A stretch of 64,000 nt of DNA from Lachancea mirantina (taxonomy: Eukaryota; Ascomycota; Saccharomycetes; Saccharomycetales; Saccharomycetaceae): assembly GCA_900074745.1 (NCBI GenBank), contig LT598462.1, forward strand, positions 558,001 through 622,000. The letters run 5' to 3'. Position 1 is the first letter of the stretch. Each line of letters begins with the position of its first letter. The notes beneath the pieces are model-generated. The model was not told where the DNA came from. It made no database searches and saw only the letters and a program-made list of their open reading frames with translations. A program made the translations under genes and the position numbers. Positions 39,636 to 49,030 of this stretch are shown piece after piece.

Positions 39636-41291
39636 TTATGGCTTACATCTGCCGCTAAATCGAGGATATAGCGAACAGTCTCTTACTGTGAATCTGTCGC
39701 AGAGCCATGCAAGAATACGTTCGGTACCAATACCGTAACCACCATGAGGACATGTACCATAGATACGTTGATCCGTGTACCAGTAATACAGCGATGGGTC
39801 TATACCTTCACGTTTAAATCCGGCCATGAGTTCGTCTATCTGGTCAATTCTCATGGATCCGCCTGTGATTTCACCAACGTTAGGCATCAGGACGTCGACG
39901 GATTCGGTGACTTCGGGGTCGTCATCACAACGTTTCATGTAGAAGGACTTGATGGCCACTGGGAACCGGATCAAAAAGATGGGCACTCCAATAGTATCGG
40001 TCATTTTACGTTCTGCTGCCTCAGCGATATCGTCGCCGAATTTAAATTCTTCGCCTTCTTCGTTCTTGATCCTGTGTTCGTTGAGCCACACCAAGGCGTC
40101 ACGGTAAGTCATTCTCAAAAATGGCATCTCTGGTGCTTTGAAGCCGGGGTTAAGTTGTTTCACAAGCGGACCCGCTACAGGGTCTTCCAAGACGTACTTG
40201 ATAGTCCTGGTGAACAACTTTTCCAAATGCACTAGCAAATCTTCAAAAGTCAAAAACGACAATTCGGCCTCAATGTGTGTGTATTCGGACAAATGTCTTC
40301 TGGTGTGCGACTTCTCAGCACGGAATGATTCCATAATACAGAAGACGTCACCTAAACTTGCCAGGACGGTTTCCAGGTACAATTGAGACGATTGTGTTAA
40401 ATAAGCTTCTTCGCCGTAGTAGTTCAAATGGAACAATGTAGACCCACCTTCGACTTGCGTTTGAACCATACTGGGCACCGAAACTTCGGTCAATTGTTCC
40501 TCGTCATAGAAACGACGAATGGATTTCAACAAAGCACCACGCACCTTCATCACTGCGGAAAGGGTCTCACCTCTCAGGGCCAAATGTCTCTGATCCAAAA
40601 GCAGCGAGGGGTCTGCTCCCTCGGCGACTTTGTTGGTAAATGCGTCTTCACCAGCGGGTGCAAGTCCAATAATCTCATAGTAGTCGACAACAAGCTCTAC
40701 ACCACCCGGGGCAGTTTTGCCCTCTGGAAGCTTTTTTACGGTACCGTAGAGCGTTACGGTCGACTCAAGCGTCAACGTGGACGTTTGATACGCGAGAGCA
40801 AGGTCACCAGACAAAATGGCTTGCAAAAAACCGGAACCGTCTCTCAGAACGACAAAAACAAGCGATTTGTTCGATCTCAAGCGATGAATCCAGCCGGAAA
40901 CTTTGACACGCTCGTCAGCAGCCCCGTGGGCCTGTGAGATCTTTACCTTGCGTGCCTCAGGTAACGTTTTGTCCTGTTCAATGCTAATGTTCATTGATTC
41001 TAATTTTTTGGCCGCTTCCGCAGCTTCCTTTTCCTGCTGTTTTTTCTCAAGTTCCTGCTGTTTCGCGGCTTTCTTCTTAAGTCCCTCAGCACCCTTTTTG
41101 GCCTTTTTCAGTGCACTGGCCGAGATTTCGACGTAATCATCGCCCTTCTCTTCGTCTTCTTTGAAAACCATTAATTTTTCATCTCCATCCTTCGCGAAAA
41201 TGGCAAAAGCCGGCGTCTTGTAAGGTTGTTCTTTGCTTCCATCAACGCTCAATGCATCGCTGCCGAGCTTCTCGTGGACGTAAATAACCAT
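39636..41291 (-). CDS. DED81: Asparaginyl-tRNA synthetase, cytosolic
   Basis: 551 residues (yeast 554). Class IIb synthetase with a yeast-specific N-terminal extension (Lys/Ala/Glu-rich coiled segment about 55-100), an OB-fold anticodon domain (VKVSGWIHRLRSNKSLVFVVLRDGSGFLQ) and a catalytic core. Motif 2 is FRAEKSHTRRHLSEYTHIEAE and motif 3 is GGYGIGTERILAWLCDR. SMRIDQIDELMAGF and the absence of an aspartate-type signature fit Asn. Matches YHR019C. Divergent from the prolyl-tRNA synthetase gene. Confidence 0.96.
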   Translation of the reverse strand: MVIYVHEKLGSDALSVDGSKEQPYKTPAFAIFAKDGDEKLMVFKEDEEKGDDYVEISASALKKAKKGAEGLKKKAAKQQELEKKQQEKEAAEAAKKLESMNISIEQDKTLPEARKVKISQAHGAADERVKVSGWIHRLRSNKSLVFVVLRDGSGFLQAILSGDLALAYQTSTLTLESTVTLYGTVKKLPEGKTAPGGVELVVDYYEIIGLAPAGEDAFTNKVAEGADPSLLLDQRHLALRGETLSAVMKVRGALLKSIRRFYDEEQLTEVSVPSMVQTQVEGGSTLFHLNYYGEEAYLTQSSQLYLETVLASLGDVFCIMESFRAEKSHTRRHLSEYTHIEAELSFLTFEDLLVHLEKLFTRTIKYVLEDPVAGPLVKQLNPGFKAPEMPFLRMTYRDALVWLNEHRIKNEEGEEFKFGDDIAEAAERKMTDTIGVPIFLIRFPVAIKSFYMKRCDDDPEVTESVDVLMPNVGEITGGSMRIDQIDELMAGFKREGIDPSLYYWYTDQRIYGTCPHGGYGIGTERILAWLCDRFTVRDCSLYPRFSGRCKP

Positions 41292-41672
41292 GATACTACG
41301 TTTCCTTGTCTTGTTTTAGAGAGTTCTCGCTGGTCAACAACCTCGAGTTTTTCACTTTTTTGTATAGTGAAAAATTCGTCCTAGCGATGAGTCATTTAGT
41401 TAAAGGCTAAAGATGGCAAATGCGACACAAGATCGCCATCTATGAACCTGTATATAAGAGCGTAAATGGGCACGGAAATTTAGATATTCTTTGGCCAAAA
41501 GCAGGCTTTTCATGGATCTGTTAGAGGGATTTTCACGGATTTAATATGGTTTGTCGCTATCAAGAAAATCAAGCGATGAGATAATGATTAGTGAAAAATT
41601 TTAAAATTTGACCAACTCATCGAAGTAACAGTTTGACAACGTGAAAAGGAGGATTTAGAAGGGTTTATTCAA
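41292..41672. promoter_or_regulatory. Divergent DED81 / prolyl-tRNA synthetase promoter
   Basis: 381 bases. Two exact PAC motifs GCGATGAG (41384-41391 and 41573-41580), an RRPE-type TGAAAAATTTT (41592-41602), and a perfect Gcn4-type TGAGTCAT (41388-41395) that overlaps the first PAC. PAC/RRPE mark ribosome-biogenesis and translation genes; Gcn4 marks amino-acid control. Confidence 0.65.
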
Positions 41673-43688
41673 ATGTCCTTGGAGGAATCATTCGCTCAAT
41701 TGTGCGTGGAAGAAAGTGTGGAAAAAACGGGGGTCAAAACGCTTGTTTTTAAGCCCAAAACGGCCAAAATTGCAGTTCCGGTCCCTGTCGTTGTTGTGGC
41801 ATTGCAGTCGACCACGACTCCATCACCTGTCATTGCAAACGCTGCTGGTGTTAAGGAGCCAAGATTGGCTCGTGATGATCTCGTTCAGCAACATTTCCAA
41901 TGCGAGTCGGCCAAGGAGTTTCACGTTGGATACCTGTCAAAGGCGACATCTGAGTTTAAGTTGCTAGTTGATGAGCAAGTGCTGCAAACGGCCGATTCGA
42001 CCGTCTTGCAGCTTGCTGAAGGCGTTTTCATTACTCGCGGGAAACTGACTTCTTATTTGCAAGCGTTTGGACCAGAAACTGTTGACTTTTCACAAGAAGT
42101 TGCCAAGAAGGAGTCCAAGCCAGCTGCCAAATCGGCGGTGGCTAAATCGGGCTCCATCGAAGATGCCAAACTCATTGGGATCACCGTGGACAAATCTTTG
42201 GATTTCTCCGGGTGGTACCAACAAATTTTGACTAAAGGTGAAATGCTCGACTACTACGACGTCTCCGGTTGCTACATTTTGAGACCTCCTTCTTATGCCA
42301 TTTGGGAAGCTATTCAAAGATGGTTCGACGACAAGATCAAGGCCCTTGGCGTCCAAAATGCATATTTCCCCATGTTCGTCTCGTCGCGCGTGCTCGAGAA
42401 GGAGAAGGATCACATCGAAGGTTTCGCACCCGAAGTCGCATGGGTCACCAGAGCCGGTTCCTCGGAGCTTGAAGAACCCATCGCCATTAGACCCACTTCC
42501 GAGACTGTCATGTACCCATACTATGCGAAATGGATCCAATCTTATAGAGACTTGCCAATTAAACTGAACCAATGGAACTCGGTGGTCAGATGGGAATTTA
42601 AGCATCCTCAACCATTCTTAAGAACAAGAGAATTTTTGTGGCAAGAAGGCCACACAGCTCATTTGACTGAGGCTGACGCCAAAGAAGAAGTGCTTCAAAT
42701 CTTGGATTACTACGCTGGCGTTTACGAAGAACTTTTGGCCGTTCCCGTCGTCAAGGGTAAAAAGACCGAAAAGGAAAAATTCGCGGGTGGTGAATTCACC
42801 ACGACTGTCGAAGGTTACATTCCTCAAACGGGACGTGGTATTCAAGGTGGTACTTCTCACTTTTTGGGTCAAAATTTCTCTAAAATGTTCAACATCAGTG
42901 TCGAAAATCCATTGGGTCCCGAGCATCCAAAAGTGTTTGCTTATCAAAACTCTTGGGGTTTGAGTACTCGTGTCATTGGTGTCATGGTTATGATCCATTC
43001 TGACAACAAAGGTTTAGTCATCCCACCAAGAGTCTCGCAATACCAATGTGTTGTCTTGCCAGTCGGTATCACCGCCAAGACCGGCGATGAAGAAAGAGCT
43101 TCAATTCATCAATCTGCCAAAATTATAGAAACGAAATTGCGTGCCGCTAGCATTAGGGTCTTTGGTGACTATAACGACAATTACACACCTGGCTGGAAAT
43201 TCGCGCAATATGAATTGAAGGGTATCCCATTGCGTGTTGAGTTCGGTCCTAAGGACCAAAAACAAGAACAAGTCACCATTGTTCGTAGAAACGATGGTCG
43301 TAAGTACACTGTCAAGATTGCAGAACTGGAAGCTCGCGTGCCACAGATTTTGGAAGAAATGCAAGCTGATTTGTACAATAGGGCCAAGGAACTGTTTGAT
43401 ACTCACAGAGTTATTGTTGAGGACTGGAAAGATTTCGTTCCAGCTTTGAACCGTGGTAATGTGATCTTGGCCCCATGGTGTGGTGTCACTGAGTGTGAAG
43501 AAGATATTAAGGATTCTTCTGCTAAGAAAGATGACGGTGAAGAATTCGAAGCCGACGAAAAATCCCCCAGCATGGGCGCCAAGAGTTTGTGCATTCCTTT
43601 CAAACAACCAAAACTCAAACCAGGCCAAGGTTGCATCAAGTGTTCCAGACGTGCTATCAACTATTGTATGTTTGGTCGCTCCTATTAG
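41673..43688 (+). CDS. YHR020W: Prolyl-tRNA synthetase, cytosolic
   Basis: 671 residues (yeast 688). The N-terminal YbaK/ProX-like part covers about residues 1-140, then the class II core: GCYILRPPSYAIWEAIQRWFD, motif 2 VVRWEFKHPQPFLRTREFLWQEGHTAH, and the Pro-specific C-terminal domain ending CMFGRSY with conserved cysteines (WCGVTECEEDIK, GQGCIKCSRRA). Synthesises Pro-tRNA in the cytosol. Neighbours match YHR019C-YHR020W. It ends 38 bases before the convergent HIS2. Confidence 0.95.
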   Translation: MSLEESFAQLCVEESVEKTGVKTLVFKPKTAKIAVPVPVVVVALQSTTTPSPVIANAAGVKEPRLARDDLVQQHFQCESAKEFHVGYLSKATSEFKLLVDEQVLQTADSTVLQLAEGVFITRGKLTSYLQAFGPETVDFSQEVAKKESKPAAKSAVAKSGSIEDAKLIGITVDKSLDFSGWYQQILTKGEMLDYYDVSGCYILRPPSYAIWEAIQRWFDDKIKALGVQNAYFPMFVSSRVLEKEKDHIEGFAPEVAWVTRAGSSELEEPIAIRPTSETVMYPYYAKWIQSYRDLPIKLNQWNSVVRWEFKHPQPFLRTREFLWQEGHTAHLTEADAKEEVLQILDYYAGVYEELLAVPVVKGKKTEKEKFAGGEFTTTVEGYIPQTGRGIQGGTSHFLGQNFSKMFNISVENPLGPEHPKVFAYQNSWGLSTRVIGVMVMIHSDNKGLVIPPRVSQYQCVVLPVGITAKTGDEERASIHQSAKIIETKLRAASIRVFGDYNDNYTPGWKFAQYELKGIPLRVEFGPKDQKQEQVTIVRRNDGRKYTVKIAELEARVPQILEEMQADLYNRAKELFDTHRVIVEDWKDFVPALNRGNVILAPWCGVTECEEDIKDSSAKKDDGEEFEADEKSPSMGAKSLCIPFKQPKLKPGQGCIKCSRRAINYCMFGRSY

Positions 43689-43726
43689 TTATCCCAAGTG
43701 TAATTCAACAACTTTATTTACAATGT

Positions 43727-44728
43727 CTAGTTTTGATCTTGAAACCTTTGCCAGAATGGATGCGACTTGACTTGTTCCAGATCCATCGAATTGACACACA
43801 GCTTCCCACTTTGAGTCTCGCATAGAAAGTACAAGTTGTCTAACTTTAGTACTTTGTCAATGTACTCCAACACTTGATCGTAACACACCCCGACTTGACT
43901 CACCGCATGTGCGTCGTCACTCAACACAAACCTCGTCCCAGGTACCTGTTTGGCAAGCTGTGCAAAATCGCGACCTGGGTAGGGGTCTTGAAGCTTTTTC
44001 CTTAGCCCAGAAGAGTTCAATTCCAAAAGTCCACCGTAACACGCCACGAATTCCAAGTTCCGCAACGCTAGCGATTTCACCTCGGGCCATTGCTCGACCA
44101 AAGACAATTCACCGACGCGAACACCAAACTCTGAACCGTCAGGGACTCGTTCCCCGCTCCTAGAATCTACAACCAGTTCATTAGGACAGTACAACCGGAA
44201 AAGATCAAAATGGCCCACGACCTGCGGCTTCAATCGGGTCAAAAGCTCGAATTGTAATTCCAAATACGTCACCATGAGCTGTCGCACACTGTTGCCGCAA
44301 CTCTTGAGACATTGGTACCAACATTGTTGGTCGAAATCTAACGGGATCTGGTTCACATGGTGAACCGATCCAACGCAGAATTTCATAACGTCGGAATGAC
44401 GTTGCATCAGACTTTGAGCGTAATCGATATGCTTCAAATCACAGCCTTCGACCTCCATCCCAATGATGAACTCGGTCCGTAAACCTCGATTTTTCACTTT
44501 GGTAGCATGCGCAAGGTACTCGATGAACTTCTGTTGTAGAAGCTTGAGGTCTGCACTGGAATCGCCCGTGATTTCCTCCGGATACAAGTACTTCTGGTCG
44601 ATCCGAGGCATATGCTCCGTCATACAATAGACATCGAAGCCCAGTTCAGATACTCGGGTGACTATCGCTTCGAGTCCATCAACACCATGAGCCACGTAGT
44701 CTCCAGAATGAGAATGGTGAGAGTGCAT
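43727..44728 (-). CDS. HIS2: Histidinol-phosphate phosphatase, PHP family
   Basis: 333 residues. Penultimate step of histidine synthesis. The PHP metal site begins at once with MHSHHSHSGDY, and further ligands appear in YCMTEHMPRID, FIIGMEVEGCD, FCVGSVHHVN, VVGHFDLFRLY and RFVLSDDAH. Nearly the same length as yeast His2 (335). In S. cerevisiae it follows LSB3 (YFR024C-A, YFR025C); here the YHR017W-YHR020W genes lie between, as expected before post-duplication loss. No Gcn4 core was seen in its upstream gap. Confidence 0.96.
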   Translation of the reverse strand: MHSHHSHSGDYVAHGVDGLEAIVTRVSELGFDVYCMTEHMPRIDQKYLYPEEITGDSSADLKLLQQKFIEYLAHATKVKNRGLRTEFIIGMEVEGCDLKHIDYAQSLMQRHSDVMKFCVGSVHHVNQIPLDFDQQCWYQCLKSCGNSVRQLMVTYLELQFELLTRLKPQVVGHFDLFRLYCPNELVVDSRSGERVPDGSEFGVRVGELSLVEQWPEVKSLALRNLEFVACYGGLLELNSSGLRKKLQDPYPGRDFAQLAKQVPGTRFVLSDDAHAVSQVGVCYDQVLEYIDKVLKLDNLYFLCETQSGKLCVNSMDLEQVKSHPFWQRFQDQN

Positions 44729-45135
44729 ATGGGAAACAAACCGGAAACGAATGGGAAACAGAGCGGAAATACACGAATATCAACCGAGATCAACGAATCG
44801 CTCCTTGACAAGCTATCTCACTGACGCTATCAAAGCCAGATCTCGCGTGCTCTTCCGGTCTGTGAGCTGGGCGACTTCAGCGGAAAACGCACCGAGGGAC
44901 CCCTACTTATCTATGCAGCCAACCCGTAACCCTGTTAATACAAAATCGCACCGGCATTTTCAAGTATCTGATACCGACAACATTTAAACGTCTGGTGATC
45001 GTCGGTGGTGGTTCTCACTGCATCAGTGGTGTCTGCTTTCTCTTCGTACTGGTGTTTTACCCTAACAACTAGAGGTTCGGTTTCTAAGTTCGTCTCTTTA
45101 TCGTGAAAATCGGCTTGTGACATTTTGGTGATACT
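44729..45135. other. Divergent gap HIS2 / D-amino-acid oxidase
   Basis: 407 bases with both promoters. A 62-codon minus-strand open frame (44935-45123) starts 12 bases from the oxidase ATG and is not called (see rejected). Confidence 0.4.
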
Positions 45136-46224
45136 ATGTCTAAGGTTGTCGTCTTGGGTGCTGGTGTGTCGGGGCTCACGTCGTCACTATGTCTGTTGAA
45201 AACGTTTCCTAGGTCAATTGAGTCCCTGACGGTTGTGTCGTCTGAATGGCCTGGTGATTACCATGCGCATGACTACACGTCGCCCTGGGCCGGTGCCAAT
45301 TGGGCCAGTTTTGCCCGGGAACATGAACTGGACCAGATCCAACGAGATAAAGCCGCATACGTCAGGTTCCGGCAATTGGCTCGCAGTGAACCCGAATCCG
45401 GTGTCAAAAGCTATCGGTTGAAGTCGTTCCATTTGAAGACATATCCTCTGCCCTGGTACATCAAGCAAGGTTTTGTCGACAACATCACCTTCCCGTCCGA
45501 GGAAGAAATTAAATACAGGAATATGGACCCTGCACTTTACTACGGATTCGAGTTTGACACCTTCACGGTAACTCCCAACGTGTACAACAACTATTTGATT
45601 GCTCAAATCCGTAAGCTTGGTGCCCAGGTTAAACGGATTGACAGGTTAAGCGATATTGCGGGTGTCGTGGACATTGTGGGCTATGTTCCGGACCTTGTCA
45701 TCAATGCCACAGGCGTCAATGCGGGCAAATTGATCGGCCGTTATGAACCTGAGGAAATCGCTAAAGTCTATCCCGTCAAGGGCCAAATTTTACAAATTTA
45801 CGAAGATTTGCCCTTTCAGGTTATGGTCGAAACCTTGCCCGCAGAACTCCAGGGCCTGCCAGAGCAATTTTTGAACATTTTCCCTAGAGCTGAAGGTGGA
45901 TGTATTGTTGGTGGGATCTTCAAGAAAGGCGATTGGTCTCCACAAGTTAATGAAGATCTCAGCAAGAGCATTTTGAAAGTGTGCAAGAACCACGTCCCAG
46001 AGCTTAAGTCTATGACCGTTTACAACTCCTATGCGGCCTTGAGGCCCGCCAGGACCGGAGGCGTGAGACTCGAGTATTCTGAGTACCCGCTCGCCAAAGG
46101 AACTTTGAAAGTTGTCCACAACTACGGAATCGGCGGTGCAGGTTACCAATCCTCCTATGGCAGTGCCATAGAAGTATGCGCGATTGCCTCCAGAATCTTG
46201 GGCAAATCGCTTGCAAAGCTTTAA
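45136..46224 (+). CDS. D-amino-acid / D-aspartate oxidase, peroxisomal
   Basis: 362 residues. FAD-dependent oxidase converting D-amino acids to 2-oxoacids, ammonia and hydrogen peroxide. The dinucleotide-binding motif is right at the start (VVVLGAGVSGLTSSL), followed by DYTSPWAGANWASF. The C-terminal DAO signature is VVHNYGIGGAGYQSSYGSA. The protein ends in SLAKL: AKL is an accepted peroxisomal (PTS1) tail, fitting hydrogen peroxide production in peroxisomes. S. cerevisiae lacks this enzyme. Substrate preference (acidic or neutral D-amino acids) cannot be read safely from sequence. Confidence 0.9.
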   Translation: MSKVVVLGAGVSGLTSSLCLLKTFPRSIESLTVVSSEWPGDYHAHDYTSPWAGANWASFAREHELDQIQRDKAAYVRFRQLARSEPESGVKSYRLKSFHLKTYPLPWYIKQGFVDNITFPSEEEIKYRNMDPALYYGFEFDTFTVTPNVYNNYLIAQIRKLGAQVKRIDRLSDIAGVVDIVGYVPDLVINATGVNAGKLIGRYEPEEIAKVYPVKGQILQIYEDLPFQVMVETLPAELQGLPEQFLNIFPRAEGGCIVGGIFKKGDWSPQVNEDLSKSILKVCKNHVPELKSMTVYNSYAALRPARTGGVRLEYSEYPLAKGTLKVVHNYGIGGAGYQSSYGSAIEVCAIASRILGKSLAKL

Positions 46225-46366
46225 GGCTTAGTAGTAGTAGATCTTGAATACATAAACCAAACAATGACGATAGAATACACTACCAGAAACATCGTAGGGC
46301 CTAAAATGCACTCAGCAAGCCCCTAAATGTCCATCATTGAAAGTTTTCTTGGGAGTTTAAAAATTT

Positions 46367-46439
46367 TGGACGAGACCGGAGTCGAACCGATGACCTCTCC
46401 CATGCTAAGGGAACGCGCTACCAACTACGCCACACGCCC
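46367..46439 (-). tRNA. tRNA-Ala (AGC)
   Basis: 73-nt cloverleaf on the minus strand, starting GGGCGTGTGGCGTAGTTGG. Anticodon arm TCCCTTAGCATGGGA gives AGC. The B box GGTTCGACTCC is intact, there is no intron, and the discriminator is A. The G-U (third) pair of the acceptor, the tRNA-Ala identity element, is present. From memory S. cerevisiae has tRNA-Ala(AGC) at the matching place before ECO1. Confidence 0.95.
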
Positions 46440-46553
46440 AGATTATGGTAGGATGAAGAAAAACTAAGCGTCTCATTTTCATATTTTAACCGTTTAAAGT
46501 GATTATAAAATTATATAATCTACTCATCGCGAGCGCGTTAGCCGAGTTCATTG

Positions 46554-46559
46554 ACGCGT
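46554..46559. promoter_or_regulatory. MCB box ACGCGT upstream of ECO1
   Basis: A perfect ACGCGT, 48 bases before the ECO1 ATG. MBF binds such boxes in G1/S genes, fitting S-phase use of Eco1. Confidence 0.55.
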
Positions 46560-46606
46560 AAAACTAAGGAAGAGCGATGTACTTGGATGAGAGAGCAACC
46601 CGTTAG

Positions 46607-47416
46607 ATGTTGCCAAGTTCTAGAGGTATGCAGACGAAGCCAGGCCCCAAGCGTTTGAGACAGTCGCGCTTTACCGTTTTTCAAGGGTCCAAATTGAAAG
46701 TTCCTCGCTCAAAATTTCATATGGCACACGAACATGGGGAGCTGGAAAGTCTCGTGGGAGTTCATAGCTTTGCACAAATACCAACAAGGGGCAGAAAATG
46801 GTGGAAACACTGGGGCCAATTAGTTGAGACGTTTTGTGCGGCCTCAGAGGCTCGTGAGAACCGATTAACTTCTAAAAGTCAATCAAGAATTGCATACGAG
46901 TTGGATGAAATCAAGGAAGTGCGACGGTCGAAAAGTACGGAAACCCGAGCTGCCCTGGAGCTAATGGAATGTGTTAATACCGCATTGAGTGCACCTCACG
47001 ACGAAAACAGTTTCTGGAGTGGGGTAAGCGAATCAGAGTACGAAGCTTCAACAGGCAAAGCCTTTGTATATGTAAGGCGAGATCGTGCAATTGGAATTGT
47101 CACAGTTGAGTGTCTCAATTTGAGTGCTAAGCGAGGACGTTGGATGCTTACAAATGGTTGCACATTGGTGCCGAACGTTTGTCCCGTTGTAAAATTGGGC
47201 ATTTCTCGCATTTGGGTTTGCCAAACGGCCCGTGGCCAAGGTATAGCGGCAAAGCTTTTAGAAGCAGCCAGGAAATTCACACTTCCAGATCAGAAGATAG
47301 CCAAATGGGAAATGGCGTGGAGTCAACCAAGCGAAAGTGGCCTAAAATTGGCAACCAAGTACAATAGCGTGCGACATGAGAAGAGTGGGCAAATGCTGAT
47401 TCCATGTTACATATAA
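46607..47416 (+). CDS. ECO1: Cohesin acetyltransferase Eco1
   Basis: 269 residues (yeast 281). Acetylates Smc3 at replication forks to establish cohesion. A PIP-box-like QSRFTVFQ (19-26) would bind PCNA. The C-terminal GNAT domain is clear: APHDENSFW, GKAFVYVRRDRAIGIV, ISRIWVCQTARGQGIAAKLLEAA (acetyl-CoA loop) and AWSQPSESGLKLATKYN. The usual C2H2 zinc finger between PIP box and catalytic domain is degenerate: in the aligned segment (about 31-58) neither cysteine is present and one histidine is replaced. Order HIS2, tRNA-Ala, ECO1, CDC14 matches YFR025C-YFR028C. Confidence 0.92.
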   Translation: MLPSSRGMQTKPGPKRLRQSRFTVFQGSKLKVPRSKFHMAHEHGELESLVGVHSFAQIPTRGRKWWKHWGQLVETFCAASEARENRLTSKSQSRIAYELDEIKEVRRSKSTETRAALELMECVNTALSAPHDENSFWSGVSESEYEASTGKAFVYVRRDRAIGIVTVECLNLSAKRGRWMLTNGCTLVPNVCPVVKLGISRIWVCQTARGQGIAAKLLEAARKFTLPDQKIAKWEMAWSQPSESGLKLATKYNSVRHEKSGQMLIPCYI

Positions 47417-47506
47417 GATGACTACTTCGTGAATGACGTATTTTACACACGATGCGCGAGTCGCAGGCGTGCCACAGAACTGGTGCGTTTTTCGATGCTG
47501 GGTATC

Positions 47507-49030
47507 CTATCTCTTGGTAGTTCCAGAGATCTTTCTGATGCCCGCTCCACTCGCGGATCGCCTTCCACCACTACTCGAGACCGCGCGTCTATTCTTGGGT
47601 ATCAGCTCTTTTAGCACGGCGCTCTCCTCGGCAGATGGTGGGCCCTTTCTTCTGCTGCTTCTCAGACTGCTTTGATTGGAATCGACCTGCATAGACTCAT
47701 CATCGCTATTATTGTCCATGGGTTTACGTCTCCCACCTTTCCCAATATTTTCAACGGTGTTGGATCCATTTTGGCCCTTCCGTGGCTGACCAGGAGAATT
47801 TTGCGGAACTGCCACAGATGGAGGTAGAGGTCTCTTTTCGATGCTACCTGGCGGAGTCATTGTATGTTCATCTAGCGTATAATCGCCTTCATTATCTACC
47901 TTGTTTTTGACGGCTTTTTTATGTTTCCTCTGGTCTTTGTAGTCCTCAAGGGAAACGAGTGGATAAAGTCCACCGATCATGTCACTGGGTTGTAGTCCGA
48001 GTTTCATGGTGTATTTCCATTCGCGAAATGTATTTTGATTGAGATAAAGCCAGTGCTGCTGTGGGCCTACGACCATTCCTGGCCGTATGAATCTGAGAAA
48101 CGCAATACACTCGTTTGCTGTAAATCCATGCGTATAGATCAAATGGGCACCTATCAAGCAACCAGTACGGCCCAAACCGGCTTTGCAATGCACTGCTATT
48201 TTCCCGCCTTGCTTAATGATGGTGTCTGCAGCACCGACAAAATTACTGACGATGGACATGTCGGGACAAGTACCATCTTCGAAGATCATGTCGACATGCT
48301 TGATGCCCACGTTCTCGAAATGGGCTTTTTCGTACAAATGCGAATTGAGTCTGACCACGAGCTGAACGTTGGCCTCGACGAAGAATTTGAGTACGCTGCG
48401 GAAAGGGGCGTTCAACTGCGATTTACTGTGGCTGAGTCTGTGCTGTGAATCTTCCACTGGGGATGCAAACGCAATAAAATCTGGGGTAAGCACATTGAAG
48501 TCTCCATTTTCGACCCGTTCGTATTTTTCGTAAACTTCGAGTTGGAACGCATTGAGGTCTACCAGCCCGTTCTCTTTGGCACGCCACACGCCGTAAACGA
48601 CGTCCTGAATCGAAATTTCGAAATCTGCGTTCGAATAACCTGCGTCTCTAAAAGGCATGAACGGTGGATCTACTTGGGCCAAAGGTTGCAAAACTTGATG
48701 CGGCGTCCAAGCCTGCACCAAGATCATGTAACAACACAGCATACATGCGGCATTGGCACGTTGTCGCGTCGAAGTCGACGAATAAAAAACCACGGCTTTG
48801 CCCGAATTGTCCGGATCGTTCAAAATCTCGTGAAAGATCACTGCAAACCGATACAAATGGCCAATATGAAGGGGACCAAAGTCCAAATGGAACCGATTGT
48901 AGAACAAAATGTCTTCCACCGTGAAGAAAACTATTTCGTCTGTGTCTTCTGGAGTATAATCATAAGCCCCCAAATACACCCGACCACGCAGAAACTCAAT
49001 GGTATTGTCCAGAAAAACCCGCTTCCGCAT
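47507..49030 (-). CDS. CDC14: Dual-specificity phosphatase Cdc14
   Basis: 507 residues (yeast 551). Mitotic-exit phosphatase that reverses CDK phosphorylation, held in the nucleolus until anaphase. Start MRKRVFLDNTIEFLRGRVYLG matches the family; the Met at 49030 is used because the codon upstream at 49036 is GTG. The catalytic loop is GGKIAVHCKAGLGRTGCLIGAH with the nucleophilic Cys. FIRPGMVVGPQQHWLY follows. The tail is basic/Ser-rich (PGQPRKGQNGSNT) and ends AGIRKISGTTKR, with likely nuclear localisation and export signals. Confidence 0.96.
   Translation of the reverse strand: MRKRVFLDNTIEFLRGRVYLGAYDYTPEDTDEIVFFTVEDILFYNRFHLDFGPLHIGHLYRFAVIFHEILNDPDNSGKAVVFYSSTSTRQRANAACMLCCYMILVQAWTPHQVLQPLAQVDPPFMPFRDAGYSNADFEISIQDVVYGVWRAKENGLVDLNAFQLEVYEKYERVENGDFNVLTPDFIAFASPVEDSQHRLSHSKSQLNAPFRSVLKFFVEANVQLVVRLNSHLYEKAHFENVGIKHVDMIFEDGTCPDMSIVSNFVGAADTIIKQGGKIAVHCKAGLGRTGCLIGAHLIYTHGFTANECIAFLRFIRPGMVVGPQQHWLYLNQNTFREWKYTMKLGLQPSDMIGGLYPLVSLEDYKDQRKHKKAVKNKVDNEGDYTLDEHTMTPPGSIEKRPLPPSVAVPQNSPGQPRKGQNGSNTVENIGKGGRRKPMDNNSDDESMQVDSNQSSLRSSRRKGPPSAEESAVLKELIPKNRRAVSSSGGRRSASGAGIRKISGTTKR

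Noticed and set aside
44935-45123. 62-codon minus-strand frame (MSQADFHDKETNLETEP...) upstream of the D-amino-acid oxidase
   Set aside because: Its ATG would be 12 bases from the divergent oxidase ATG, leaving no promoter, and no family is recognised. The composition is protein-like, so a homology search would be worthwhile.
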